Source: Mastigias papua
Lineage: Eukaryota; Cnidaria; Scyphozoa; Rhizostomeae; Mastigiidae
Length of the DNA: 64,000 bases
Assembly: GCA_964019165.1 (NCBI GenBank)
Contig: OZ025267.1
Span: 1,221,001-1,285,000, forward strand
Reading direction: 5' to 3'
This document shows, piece after piece, positions 35,337 through 46,686 of the stretch. The position numbers were made by a program, and so were the translations under genes. The notes beneath the pieces were generated by a model. It was given only the letters and a program-made list of their open reading frames with translations. It made no database searches and was not told the DNA's origin. Within the stretch, counting starts at the first letter, position 1. Each line of letters begins with the position of its first letter.

Positions 35337-35781
35337 TTATAACATTCCCGGTACATACAGCGCATATATAACGATAAAAACAAAGGAACAATACCTAATT
35401 AACTTACGACAATAGAACACTTTACACAATGAAACTGGATTTACAATGGATAGCATTTGAAATTGAATGTAGGGGGAATTATATTTAGCATAATTGAAAA
35501 GGGTGTTGGAGAAGCTGATACCTACCGTCCCAGCGGGGTAGAAAGAAAGCCATGCGAGAACAAAGTGAGTGTGAAGTAACATAAAATGAAAAGGAAACCC
35601 AATATGACCTAGAAAGGACGATATTGAACGGAGGGAGATCTAGCAAAGAAAGGTGCGACATAAATAATATAATAGACAAGCATAACTAAATGAAAGTATA
35701 AACCATGACATAAAATAAAAAGAGGAGAATAAATAGTGAAGACATATAGAATAAACCAGCCAACTCAAATAAATAATAAAC

Positions 35782-36567
35782 CTATGCGTCTACTTCCTTA
35801 ACATTAAGACCCCGGGGTGTGAAAGTGTCCAGCTTATGTTGCCAGAAACTTTCACGTGTCCTATCCCTCCCAATTAGTTTATCAATAACAGTGACACGAA
35901 TGTCTTCCACGAACCCATGATGTCCTTCCTCAGAAAAATGTCTGAAAAAGTCCATCTGGGGAACTGAAGACCCTGACCTAAACCTACGATAACACGCCTT
36001 ATAATTATTAAACCTAAGCCTAAAAGGCGTGTTAGTACTACCCACATACTGAACACAACACACAACACAGTCAAACAAATACACAACACCCGACGAATCA
36101 CAGTTAAACGAAAAGTTAATCTTATACTCCTTACTAGTTGCGTGGGAATAGAAACTATCACTTTCAGACATAGATTTACACACTTGACATCTGGACTTTT
36201 CACAACGAGTACAACCCCTTTCATCACAGTTATTGTTAGTAGCCAGCCTAGCCCTAACTAACAGGTCCTTAAGGTTCTTACATCTCCTAAAAGCAGTGAC
36301 CGGAGGTTCAGGAAACACCTCCCTATGCTTCTCTGAGTTTGAAAGCATAGAGTGGAGACTCCTTATTGTTTTCCCCACACTGTTGAACGCTGGATGGTAT
36401 GTAATGACTAATGGGATCCTATCCCCCCTCCCAGGGTTGGGTCCTCTGTCTGTCTCAGCTAGAAGAGTCTCCCTATCTAACCTACGTACCCTGTCTATCT
36501 GTTCATTAACTATTGACTCTTCATAGCCCCTAGTCTGTTCATAGCCCCTATTCAATTTCAATTTCAT
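35782..36567 (-). CDS. Penelope-like element C-terminal ORF with GIY-YIG endonuclease
   Basis: A 261-residue frame on the minus strand. Residues 50-110 (IPLVITYHPAFNSVGKTIRS, then LHSMLSNSE, and CKNLKDLLVRARL) are the conserved linker found after the RT in Penelope-like elements. Then comes a Cys-rich segment with cysteines at 114, 119, 122, 127 and 130. The GIY-YIG nuclease follows: GVVYL (160-164), QYVGST (173-178), an Arg-rich FRLRFNNYK, and ESFWQHKL near the end with the expected catalytic Glu. GIY-YIG makes the nick that primes insertion. The RT domain that should precede it is absent, so the apparent start codon is not the natural one, and the first 20 codons come from a tandem repeat (GYEQTRGYEES). 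It cannot move by itself. Confidence 0.85.
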   Translation of the reverse strand: MKLKLNRGYEQTRGYEESIVNEQIDRVRRLDRETLLAETDRGPNPGRGDRIPLVITYHPAFNSVGKTIRSLHSMLSNSEKHREVFPEPPVTAFRRCKNLKDLLVRARLATNNNCDERGCTRCEKSRCQVCKSMSESDSFYSHATSKEYKINFSFNCDSSGVVYLFDCVVCCVQYVGSTNTPFRLRFNNYKACYRRFRSGSSVPQMDFFRHFSEEGHHGFVEDIRVTVIDKLIGRDRTRESFWQHKLDTFTPRGLNVKEVDA

Positions 36568-36630
36568 AGCCCCTATTCAATTTCAATTCAATTTCAATTT
36601 CATAGTTCATAGCCCCTATTCAATTTCAAA
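36526..36630. repeat. Short tandem repeat
   Basis: Several partial copies of CATAGCCCCTATTCAATTTC with variable CAATTT units. It spans the 5' end of the Penelope frame and the start of the inverted terminal copy. Confidence 0.8.
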
Positions 36631-36749
36631 TGCTATCCATTGTAAATCCAGTTTCATTGTGTAAAGTGTTCTATTGTCGTAAGTTAATTAGGTATTGTTC
36701 CTTTGTTTTTATCGTTATATATGCGCTGTATGTACCGGGAATGTTATAA

Positions 36750-36771
36750 CTGATGAAGGCTTATGCCGAAA
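36750..36771 (+). ncRNA. Hammerhead-type core at truncated end of Penelope-like element
   Basis: CTGATGA (36750-36756), stem II AGGC..GCC, GAAA (36768-36771). It is on the strand opposite to the GIY-YIG frame, because this terminal copy is inverted. A (TA)n tract starts 35 bp further on. Confidence 0.55.
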
Positions 36772-36801
36772 CGTTTTAAAAGTTGGAATTTTTTCTTGAG
36801 G

Positions 36802-36910
<109 letters not shown>

Positions 36911-37138
36911 AATGGTGTTTGGCATGAAATAGATGGACGTCCAAGGGGGGAGGGGGGTCGTTGAAAACGGACAATATCGGACAATAGGGGGAGGGGGGTC
37001 TAAAAATTCAACTTTTTAACGGACGTCCTTTGTGAATGACCCCTATGGTCCTACAGAGCATGCCTCGTTCACAGAATATGTCAAAGTCATATGGCGACCA
37101 AGCAGCAGGACATATCAAGATGAAAAGTTTGGCTAAGG

Positions 37139-37449
37139 CAGAGATGGGCAAACTACGGCCTACGGGCCACATGCGCCCCGCCAAGGGCTTTTTTGCGGCC
37201 CGCCAAAAACTGTTAGGCAGCAAAAATAACTTCGTTTATGACATCGTCCTTTCGTTTATGACATTCTCATCGACACTGTCCTTTTCATAACAGTTGGTCA
37301 CTACGTGACTTGATTTTCCAAATGTATGTGTTTCAGTGCTTATATACCACTCTGTGTCTTGAGAAATATTTGGGAACATACTATGCGGCCCTATAAAGAC
37401 TTAGAATTTGTAAATATGGCCCTTGCATTCAAAAGTTTGCCCACCCCTG
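37139..37449. mobile_element. hAT-type MITE with 8-bp target duplication
   Basis: Starts CAGAGATGGGCAAACT and ends AGTTTGCCCACCCCTG. Flanked by GGCTAAGG (37131-37138) and GGTTAAGG (37450-37457), an 8-bp duplication with one difference. 311 bp, no coding capacity. The CAGGGGTGGGCAAACT-type end is common among hAT MITEs. Confidence 0.88.
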
Positions 37450-37457
37450 GGTTAAGG

Positions 37458-38517
37458 CGATACTTTTCTGCACAGCAAATGCTTCTCGACTTTACGGAAT
37501 CATGACAGATTTAACAAGACAAATAGTACCGACGAGATAAGTACTCTAAATAAAGAGATAATGACAGCAACCACTGGATATGATGTGCAATGACAGGAAG
37601 TGTGGATGACTGCGAAAAAGCGGACGCGATGGGAACATAGAAACAACGTGTTACAAACTTATACGTAACAAAAATTAACGAGAAAACTGGTGCTCTAACA
37701 GTAGAGAAGGAATGTAAAATAAAACATAAAACTGATGGTAACTAAAGGCCAGGTAACGATAGCATAGGCTTTTTATGAGATTCAGAGAACGTACTCCTTC
37801 AATTTGTTCACATCCCTCGTCCTTCCCGAACTTAGCTTTTCTTTGCTTTCATCTGTAACAGCTCAATCGCTCTTTCATACCACAAAAAATCAATGCGATC
37901 AACATACTACCCTTCGGTGACGATTGCCGCCAGCAAAACTTTGAAGAGCGTTAACAAAGTTTGATGTTTACGCGCAGTAAGTCCTTATTTTTACAAGTGC
38001 CTCGACTTCGTTGCATTTCACACAGACCAATATGACCCTTACCAGACCGATATGACACGAGAATCATATTGGTCCGGACCAATATGACTCTGGCCCCCGT
38101 TTACGCTGGCTAGTCCCCTGTCAGATCACATGAGAGTTCCACCATATTGCCCATTTTCTATCTACACAGTAGAGACCTGGTCGCTATCCTTTAACCGTTC
38201 AACTTCTTCTACAAGCTCTTTTGATAGCTAAATGCTCTGTTGCCGGAGCAAGTGAGGGGCACCTTAGTATTTACTATTGCTAGTTATAGTACTAGTTTTA
38301 TTTTTATTCACATTTCGTCATGTTAAGTAACGTTGGTTCTCTGTTCCTATGTGTTCCGTTTTTGTTGCCCCGTCATCATACTTCCAAGTGTTGCATCATC
38401 ATCATCATCTCCAACTGTTACTGTCATCATGTTGCTTTACTTATCTGTGACGTATTGTCTAATCTTAGTATACTGTCGTTTGTTGTGTTGTGTTACCATG
38501 CCATTGTATTGCCCCCC
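37458..38517. other. Spacer before Harbinger element
   Basis: No gene seen. 38024-38088 is the second copy of the CCAATATGAC palindromic block. From 38238 (TGTTGCCGGAGC) to 38517 the sequence may be the first part of an LTR interrupted by the Harbinger element; see 44939-45219. Confidence 0.5.
38024..38088. repeat. Palindromic CCAATATGAC repeat block, right copy
   Basis: Same order of half-sites as at 32990-33055: GACCAATATGACCC, then a second half-site, then TCATATTGGTCCGGACCAA and TATGAC. Orientation is direct with respect to the left copy. Confidence 0.7.
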
Positions 38518-38703
38518 TTAGGCCCTGATTATATGGGGAAAATTGCCCCGTCTAGCCGTGGCAGGGTATTTGCCGAGATCCCGCTGCTACGGTCAAATCA
38601 CTGTAAATTGCACTTCGATATTATATGAGGAAAACACCTCGCCTAGCCGGGGGGCAAATCGCGATCCCGTTTGGCGCCAAAAATTTAAACGACGAATTTT
38701 AAG

Positions 38704-39161
38704 ATGGCGCCAATCTTGCTAAAAAAGAAACTGCTATTGCTGAGCCTTGCACAGCAGTGCTATCTACTGACGTGCTTCACTGTGCAACTTCAGGAAATTC
38801 TAAAGATATTTTACATGAACAAGAGAAGGCTGTTTAACACGATTGTGGCCTCTTCGCTATGGAAAAGGAATCGCTTCATAGACAAACTGACTGTTCAACG
38901 ATTAAGACGGTTACAGCGTAAGCGTAGATCCGTTTGGTACAAGTGTGGAGGTAATGATATGTTCTGGAAAAATTTTATAAATGACAGATATTGCGACGAA
39001 AAGTGGAAGAAGAATTTTCGTTTAACTAAGGAAAAATTTTATGCGCTCCTAGACATGCTTAAAGAATATATTGCCCCAAAGCAAACCTCACCAAGTCATA
39101 GGAGACTTGATGCTGATAAAAAGTTAGCAGTGTGTTTGTACTACTTAAAAGACACTGGATC
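38704..39161 (+). pseudogene. Harbinger transposase, N-terminal part
   Basis: 153 codons from the ATG at 38704: a basic region (RLRRLQRKRRSVW), then FRLTKEKFYALLDMLKEYI and ADKKLAVCLYYLKDTG, the helix-turn-helix part that precedes the catalytic domain in HARBI1-like proteins. The frame is cut at 39161 by the hAT element. It continues exactly in phase at 42005, so the gene was one open frame of about 441 codons before the insertion. Confidence 0.85.
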
Positions 39162-41996
39162 CAGGTGCGGATCCAGAGTAAATTCGGACATTCGCAAAAT
39201 CCTCACCGTTAGACAAGACCACGCCCATATGACCACGCCCATATGACCACGCCCTAAATTTTACCCCATTAAAAATTCAACAACTCAAAATTTTTCCAAT
39301 ATATTTTACTTTTTTCTCTCAAAATAAACTTGCATTGTAAAGATAAACTAGCACTGCTAGTATGATTTAGATAGGCTTTTAACTCATATTAAGTCAATAC
39401 ACAAAAAACCATACCTTCAAACAAAAGGTGAAACCAAATTGATGATGGAATTTTTCAATTTACAGTGTAGTTTAAATAATACATTGTTTTCCTGCCATAC
39501 AGGTCCAGTCACACAAGCTATCAATGTATCAAAAGTGTACATAAATGGAAAAAGTTTTAGGCCACTGAGGCCAATGAATAAAAACTACTAAGTGCCTGCC
39601 TACAACCCACTTGAGCTACCAAATCTCATGCTTTGGATATACGACCACCATGGTTTGAGCACACTAGATCTGGCAAGCAGAGGCAAAAGAAATGTAAATT
39701 GCCAATGGATTACTTTATATCCAATGTGCCTTTTCATACACCTGGATTGATATTTCTATCTAGCTGTTCTTCTCTACTATAGCAAAGCCTCTATAAGTAC
39801 TTACATGTAATCATCCACTTTCAGCAATATGTTATTCTATTCTTCAAAGATTCAGAAGAAATCTCACCTTCACAGTTCAATAATTTCATGAAATCATGTA
39901 ATGATTCTACATAAAGCCTTGCTGATCAATTTGGCTATCTTCTCTACTGTTAATCAGAATATATTGACATAGAGGACAAAAGACACAAGGAAACTGTCCA
40001 CAGTGTTCAGAATTTGATAATGAGAGAATTTTGACACCCAATTGAACAAACACATGTGCATGTCTCCACCCATTCAGCAAATTGGCAAATCAGACTTGCA
40101 GCTGGGCATGACTTTTGGTTACCCATGCTTCAGAGAAACTCAACATCTATCCCAATATTTCAATATATAATCAATCTTCAATGTAATTTTGTTCATTAGA
40201 CTCAACATACCTATCAAAGTTTAGGTAACAACTTCTAGTAAAGTCTTTAAGCAGTTTAAGGGTTTTGGAAATTGCACTTGGTTATGTGTTGTGATTTGAG
40301 GCATTGACAAGAAAGTCTAGTCTAAGAAACATTCAATTCAGGTTTGTATTTGGGTATATCCAATTAAGGTATAACTTGAACTATATGATTTGGTTTTAGA
40401 GATGTCAGTTTTGTGGAAGGCAGTCCTCAAGCAGACAAAAGCAATTGAGTAGTTATTTTGCAGCATGTTGCTGCATGAAAGAATAGGTACAATACATAAA
40501 AGCTAAAGGGATCACTGTTGTGTAAAAGGGAAAAAGAGATGTGATTCATAATCCTGAGATAACAAATGCAGAAAAAGGAGGCAACAATCTTCCAATATAA
40601 AATTTCTGCATGTTTCATTTGTCAGAAATTGTGCATAATTTTTAGCTATTACTACCAATGCATCACCTGCACTACACTAAGGGTAAACCCTCTTAAAGAT
40701 AATTTTTGGGAGGCTACTTGTCTCATCACTGATGCTAGACAGGTGAAGTGGATATATGGTGCATATCACTCTAGATAGGGGTAACTAAGAACAAAGCTGC
40801 AAGTACTAGTGTTGGGCCTTTTCGTTATCTAATAATATTTCCCACTGAAACTTCCCATTACAAGTTCTTGATAAGCAAATCTGACATATATAACGTTAAA
40901 CCTTACACATTTGAACGCTGTTTAACAACTTCAACTAAAGCCAGACAACCGAAACGTACCAGACTGTACTGCAAAAGCGATTGTGCATACTACATGACAC
41001 ATACCATCGATAACTATAAAAATAGTAGTTAAATCCGGTAATTTAGCTGACTGAGTCACACAAATGGCATACCACTTTCAGATACTAATATCACATATTT
41101 TATAAATAAAACATAAGTACTAGACATCTAGCTGAATCAACAGGAATCTTCACCTTCTGTTACCAATAGGACCCATGCACCTAGGCCCTCAGTTGATCAT
41201 GCAATACCAGCTTCCTGGAAAACTTCAAGAGGTTGCCAGTCTTACCCCTGTTCTCCATACACAATGATGATAGTTAAGCATCTATCAAAATCTCTATGAT
41301 AACCAGTGTTTCTTCATTTAAACGTATCTCTCGTATAATTATTAGCTAATTTACTTGTCAGGTAGGCTCGATCTCACTCGCACGCATTGCCATTGTATCA
41401 CGTGTATATGGTGTTCCTATGGCCCATTCCTTGGAGTACAAGTGCCAGTGTGCCAGCCCACGCCTCCTTCGTCTCAACATTCGCAACTCGCAACGTCCTT
41501 AATTATAACTAATTATAACTTATGGGCTATCTAACATCGTTTAAGGCAACTGCATATTGGAGTCATATTACGCTGTGAGGCCGCATGCCCTCTATTACAA
41601 TCCCGGCGACCAAGATTCGCAAGAAGCTTCTTCCCCATACAAAACCAATAGGCTTTTTGATGTTGGCGTTGCGGAGTACATTCGCAAAATGTGAAGGAAC
41701 TTCGCAAAATGCTTGGCAACTGACAAGTAAACATTCGCAACTGCCTAGATACCGATAAAGGCTTGTCTGACGTTAGAAAGCGAAATTGCTTCGCAGAGGC
41801 AAACACATAAGAAACTATTTACGTAAAGTAACGAGCAAAATCACAGATTGAGGAGCCATAACAGGACTATCGTTGCAATAAGTTTTGCCTATTCTATTAA
41901 TTTTCTTATCAATTGTCATTTTCTTGTATGCAAAAAGTTCTCTGAAAATCTGACATTCGCATCTGCGAATGTTGCGAATGTCTGGATCCGCCACTG
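39162..41996. mobile_element. hAT element inserted in the Harbinger transposase gene
   Basis: The 8-bp target duplication ACTGGATC is perfect (39154-39161 and 41997-42004). Ends are inverted: left CAGGTGCGGATCCAGA, right TCTGGATCCGCCACTG. Subterminal repeats of CATTCGCAA/TTCGCAAAAT occur near both ends (39188-39200 and 41650-41985), as is typical of hAT. The 2.8-kb interior has no recognisable transposase; 39220-39250 is a short tandem of CCACGCCCATATGA. It is therefore a non-autonomous hAT. Confidence 0.95.
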
Positions 41997-42004
41997 ACTG
42001 GATC

Positions 42005-42872
42005 AATGTGGATGACAGCTAATACATTTGGAATACATCAAGTAACTGTTTCCAAAGTTGTGGTTGAGGTTTGTAGTGCAATTGTGACAAAGCTAGGTCC
42101 AAAGTTGTTGCACATGCCAGGAACTGAAGGTGAAGTTAAACAGAAAGCAAAAAACATGGAAATGAAGTTTGGAATGCCACATGCATTGGGTGCAATTGAT
42201 GGGACACACATTCCAATTGTCCAGCCATCACAAGCTTCACAAGATTTTTTCAATTACAAACACTTTTTCTCTTTGTCAGTCCAAGCTGTTTGTGACTACA
42301 GAGGAATATTTCTGGATGTGGATTGCCAGTGGCCAGGGTCCTTGCATGATGCCAAAATATTTGCAAATTCAAAAGTGTGCCAAAATATGTCAAACCATAA
42401 AGTCCCAATTACTTATCAAACTTTAATTCCTGGCAGAATACAAGTACCAAACTATCTTATTGCTGATCCAGCATATCCACTTACACCATATTGTGTAAAA
42501 GAATACCCCAATTGCACTACAAATGAGCAAGTCATCTTCAACAACTTGTTGCGCTCAGCAAGAAATCAAATTGAATGTGCATTTGGCCGCCTCAGAGCAC
42601 GCTGGTCAATCTTAAGAAAGCCCATTAACATGCAACTGTCCCAAGTTCCAACCAGTATTTATGCATGCTTTGTGCTTCACAATTTTTGTGAGACTTCTGA
42701 TGTAGCTACAGAAGATGAAACCAACAGTTCACATATCAATGAGATTCATGGAAAGGAGGAAGAAGCTGCTCACTCACCTCATTCAATATATTCATGCAAT
42801 ACTGATGAAGGAGAAACTGTGCGAGAAGTTATAACTGATTACATGAAATATTGCTTGCCGGATCACTTTTGA
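42005..42872 (+). pseudogene. Harbinger transposase, catalytic part
   Basis: Codes the DDE nuclease domain of PIF/Harbinger transposases (DDE_Tnp_4 type). The three acidic residues are visible in GAIDGTHIPI, LIADPAYPL and NQIECAFGRL. GSLHDAKIF between them is also conserved. The ATG at 42006 would start a 288-residue product without the DNA-binding part. All catalytic residues are intact, so the enzyme was lost by the hAT insertion rather than by decay. Confidence 0.9.
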
Positions 42873-43537
42873 ATCTGAGGCAGTTGTAATTTTCACTGCA
42901 AAATACAGGGGTGGAAGAATTGTTTGAGGGGTGGAAGAATTTTTTGTCTTACTTCATTAGTGTACTAAATTTTCTTGCCAATTCATGATAGGGTGTCAAA
43001 ATTCTGAATAGATCCCCACCATATGCATTATTTGCATTCTTAGTGCAAAATGCCTACTTCTAAAAAACCATGTATAACAATGCTGATTTTCTCTAACTAG
43101 ATGTTTGTGAACAAAAAGTTGTTTGCAAACATCAGTAACTAGTCTCCATTCTTTACTCCTATTGTAATTTCCACTTTCCTTTTCAGATTGCATTGTAGCA
43201 CTCTCAAGCTTTAGGTCCAAGTGCAATAACATAAATAGAAATATTGTTGGGGCATGAAGTTTTTTTCCAGCATTTCTAAAGGGGACTTGAAATGTTATTG
43301 AATATAGTGGATGGGCTAAGTAGGTTTTCCCATTAGCCTCAAAAACTCTATCACTCCTGTACCCAGTATTACAATTGGCAGCTTTCTAATAAGGAGCTAT
43401 ACTTTGAACTTGGAGAACAGACAATAGTTATATGTTAGATTGTTTAAATAAAATATTATAACCATATCTTTAAGTTTTATCACAGTAACACCAAACAGTT
43501 ATCTTCAGTTACAGTTTGTTATTCTATTTGAGTATGA

Positions 43538-44688
43538 TTAGATATTGTCATATGTGTAGACCTCTTCTTCATCACTTTCCACATTGTCAATTGTAACTCT
43601 CCTTTTCTTTCTGATTGAGAATGGTACACTAGGAGGTTGTACATTTGGTGCATTTAAGTAATCCATCATTGACTGCTGCTGATGCACATTCCCCCACATC
43701 CCTTGGTGTGAATGATATGAAGGTGCTGGAGATAGTGTTGCTGCTAGTGCTTGAAATGAGCTTGACATGCTTTGAGTCAAAAGCTTCATGGTTTCTCCAA
43801 CATCTTTCATAGCCTCTGTAAATGATTCATTACAGATCTTCATTGCATCTATGAGATCATGCCTCAGGGCAGCATCATCCCTGGCTTCTTTTAGAAGAAT
43901 TGCATCTCTTTGGGATGCTGAGAGCCTTTTTTCAAGATGTTTTCTCTTGTTGTCCACAAGTTTTGATAGTGGGGTGGTTGCCTTCCTTTTACCAAGGTTT
44001 CCTTCTTTCATTTTTGTACTCGTTTCTTCTGAAAAAGAAGCAGTTGATGATGAACTTGACTCAGCATCACATAAACTAGGCAGGCTTTGGGTGTCTGGGT
44101 CTATGCCTTCATCATGTTCATGTAATTCTACACAACGCTCCACTGAGTTAATCTGTTCTGTTTCAACTCCATAAGCTAGCTTTGTTGCTGATGGAGAGCC
44201 CCCATAAATTTGTTTCAAACTGTCAAAGTGTTCCATTACAATGTTGCCACTTCCACTTCTTGAGCCCTGCACAATAGCCTTGGAAAACCGCTGTCGTATG
44301 TCTTTGACTTTTCCAAAATACGATTGTAGCCCTGCTTTATACTCTGCTCTTGCATTTTCATTCTATTTCTCTCTTCTTTTCTTTCCTCTTCGCATAAACC
44401 TTGCATTTCAATCGGTGACAATGTGGAGGGTGAAACTGGTCCAAACATTTCGACGCCAAACATTTTCGCCATTTCCTCACGCAACACAGCATATTGAGCT
44501 GGTCTATCTCCGTCGAAATCTTTCCCTTTGAACTCCATAAGAGTTCTATAGTTTCCGAGGCATGTTATTAAATAATCTACCATAGCTGGTGTCCACCTCA
44601 GCATGCGTTGTTTGCTTTTTCCACTGAAATAACTCGAGTCTGTAGATGAGGATGCCATCTCTTGCAAATGCAGCACTTTTGGTGGCAC
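43538..44688 (-). pseudogene. Harbinger Myb/SANT-like accessory protein, frame-shifted
   Basis: Minus strand. First part (44688-44310): RWTPAMVDYLITCLGNY with a tryptophan-spaced Myb/SANT-type domain, then an EEERKEERNRMK helix and IKQGYNRILEK. Second part (about 44310-43538), one frame over: DIRQRFSKAIVQGSRSGSG and SLKQIYGGSPSATKL, then an acidic/Ser-rich linker and a C-terminal basic patch (RKKRR). Harbinger elements encode such a protein beside the transposase, needed for its nuclear import and DNA binding. A one-base shift near 44300 breaks the frame. Confidence 0.8.
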
Positions 44689-46392
44689 CGAAGGAGCATT
44701 ATCCCGCCTGACCGGGGAGATTCAATTATATGGATAAAAATGCCCCGTCTAAGCGGGATCCCGGCAGGTTACAGCCGAGATCCCACCTGTAGTAATTGTC
44801 CCGCTTAGCCGGGAAAATCAATTTTCCTCATATAATATCGAAGTGCAATTTACAGTGATTTGACCGTAGCAGCGGGATCTCGCCAAATACCCTGCCCCGG
44901 CTAGGCGGGGCAATTTTTCCCATATAATCAGGGCCTTAGTCCGTCATCTGTTATAATTATGTTGTTACGTAATGTGTGTTAATATAAATAAAGCATTTAA
45001 TGTTCTGTGTAGTCAGTCGCTATGTGAAGTCGTCGTTAACAGTTGTCGTGAGTTGGAGTTAAAGTCGTCGTTCGTGCTGAGATTATCGTCGTGCTGTTTT
45101 GTGATTTGTTGCTGTCATTATCGTATCAAGAATTCGTATACAAGGAAGGAAGACAAGACTGTATTTTGTGACTTGTTATTTTGTATTTTCCTATATCTGT
45201 AAAACTCAGTAGTTTTACAATATCAATTTCATGGAAGTGCAGTTTCGCTTTCTTGGAAAACCAAAGGGATTCTAGTTGATACATAAGATGTGCGATATAA
45301 AGAAGTAGTGAATATGGACCAGTAATGGAAATTCAATAATTGTTTGCGAAACTCGCATAAATGAATGGTCATGTTAAAGTAAGAGATGATTTTGATGCAA
45401 AAACGTATAAACTATGAATGTTTTGCAAATGATTTTGGTAGCAGAAATACGGAAACAATATGTTAAGTAATATATACGTAAAATCCACTGTGTCTAATAG
45501 ATCTTAAAGAATTCATCTATGTATGTGGAGCGTTTGCTTTTTGTATCCAAATCAACATAATACATTTGGCCACCCTGCGGTCTCCACATCAATTTCTTGG
45601 AAGTTTAGTTTCACTTTCATGGAAACCATAGGGATTCCAGTTGACATAAAAATAACGAAGTGACGGCATTGGAGCAGTAATGAATAACAGAGAACTAAAT
45701 GTACCTAGAAATCTCGATGATATTTCTGTGAAGTACAATATAAAACAATGGCTACTGTAAGAGAAAAAGACACTCTTCTCACGATAGTATATATTGTCGT
45801 CCACTATGTATGAGGTGCACAGCAGAAGTGTAATGAATTATGGTACATGATGGGCTGGTGGAGTAAAATGTTGACTTAAGACAGAAGGGCGATACATGGC
45901 GATACCACCAAGGATAGCGGAGCGCATAACCCAATTTACACGACACTACTTAACCCGGGTTGAACCTGGGTTACGTTAACCCGTGTCAAACTTGTGGTAT
46001 TGACTGAACTAACCATTAGGCCTGATATATGATAATTCAACAATGTATTTATTTTAGTTATGTTATGTTGAATCTAGAGCAATATGGCCGAATGAAGTCT
46101 TGTTATTTGTGAATTTCCTAACAAAGAAAGAAACACGATAAAAGTCTATACGCTTTACACGGAAAATCGGCTCTTCATCTCTTGCGTACGTACTCTTGAT
46201 GATCTGCCCCCCCTCATTGTCATTTTGTAGGTTACATGCAGAAAAGGCGATTGATATTTTTCACTTTGCGTACGCATTTTAATGCGTCAACCCCCTCCCC
46301 TTTGTATGTTGTTATATATTGAGCGTGACTACAGGAACTGATTCTTTATACCAGACATTAGGAGACTGAAACACAATATATGGCTTTTATTA

Positions 46393-46686
46393 ACCATAAA
46401 TCCTCGAATTAGTCCCCTGGGGGCGTATTTATTTTTTATGCTTTTGGGTGGGGGCTTATTCGAGGGGGGCTTATAAAATTATTTGACAAATGTCGTATAA
46501 AAAGCTCATTATCAAAGCTCCTTTCCTCGATAATATTACGAGAACAGCCTAAATGTAAGCATTAGCCTTTATCAAAGTCTTCATCATCATCTGGTGTAGG
46601 GGCTTATTCGAGGGGGGCTTACTAACAATTTGAAGTTCTAGCATGGGTGCTTATTCGAGGGGAGGGGCTAAGTCGAGGATTTACGG
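46393..46686. mobile_element. MITE present only in copy 2
   Basis: Copy 1 has an uninterrupted TTTTTTGTACACGAATA at 14022-14038. Copy 2 carries about 294 bp at that TA. Inverted ends: left ACCATAAATCCTCGAATTAG, right CTAAGTCGAGGATTTACGG. The inside is made of GGGGGCTTATTCGAGG-type repeats. TA on both sides suggests a mariner-like target. Confidence 0.85.

Larger units (their letters stand above)
35337..36748 (-). mobile_element. 5'-truncated Penelope-like element with inverted ends
   Basis: 35337-35475 and 36625-36748 are near-perfect inverted copies (for example ACATTCCCGGTACATACAGC and its complement), each next to a hammerhead core and a (TA)n tract. Between them on the minus strand is the C-terminal part of a Penelope polyprotein (35782-36567). 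The reverse transcriptase is missing. Inverted terminal repeats with 5' truncation are a known feature of this class. Confidence 0.8.
38521..44935 (+). mobile_element. PIF/Harbinger DNA transposon
   Basis: Inverted terminal repeats of about 113 bp (38521-38633 and 44823-44935, starting GGCCCTGATTATATGGG) and a TTA target duplication on each side (38518-38520, 44936-44938), the standard Harbinger target. It carries both Harbinger genes: a DDE transposase on the plus strand (split by an hAT element) and a Myb/SANT-type accessory protein on the minus strand (frame-shifted). 6415 bp including the 2835-bp hAT and its 8-bp duplication. Confidence 0.95.
38238..45219 (+). repeat. Possible LTR split by the Harbinger element
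   Basis: If the Harbinger element is removed, 38238-38520 joins 44939-45219 into about 564 bp that starts TGTTGCC, contains AATAAAG (about 44988) and ends TTTTACA. This resembles a single LTR, and its end is the right border of the 15.3-kb insertion. No second LTR was found. Confidence 0.35.

Noticed and set aside
38320..38628. 102-codon plus-strand frame before the Harbinger start
   Set aside because: It crosses the target site into the terminal repeat of the Harbinger element; no domain.
40000..41000. Transposase inside the hAT element
   Set aside because: Only short frames, none with the hAT catalytic or BED-finger pattern; called non-autonomous.
43788..44174. 128-codon plus-strand frame
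   Set aside because: Antisense shadow of the Harbinger accessory protein on the minus strand.
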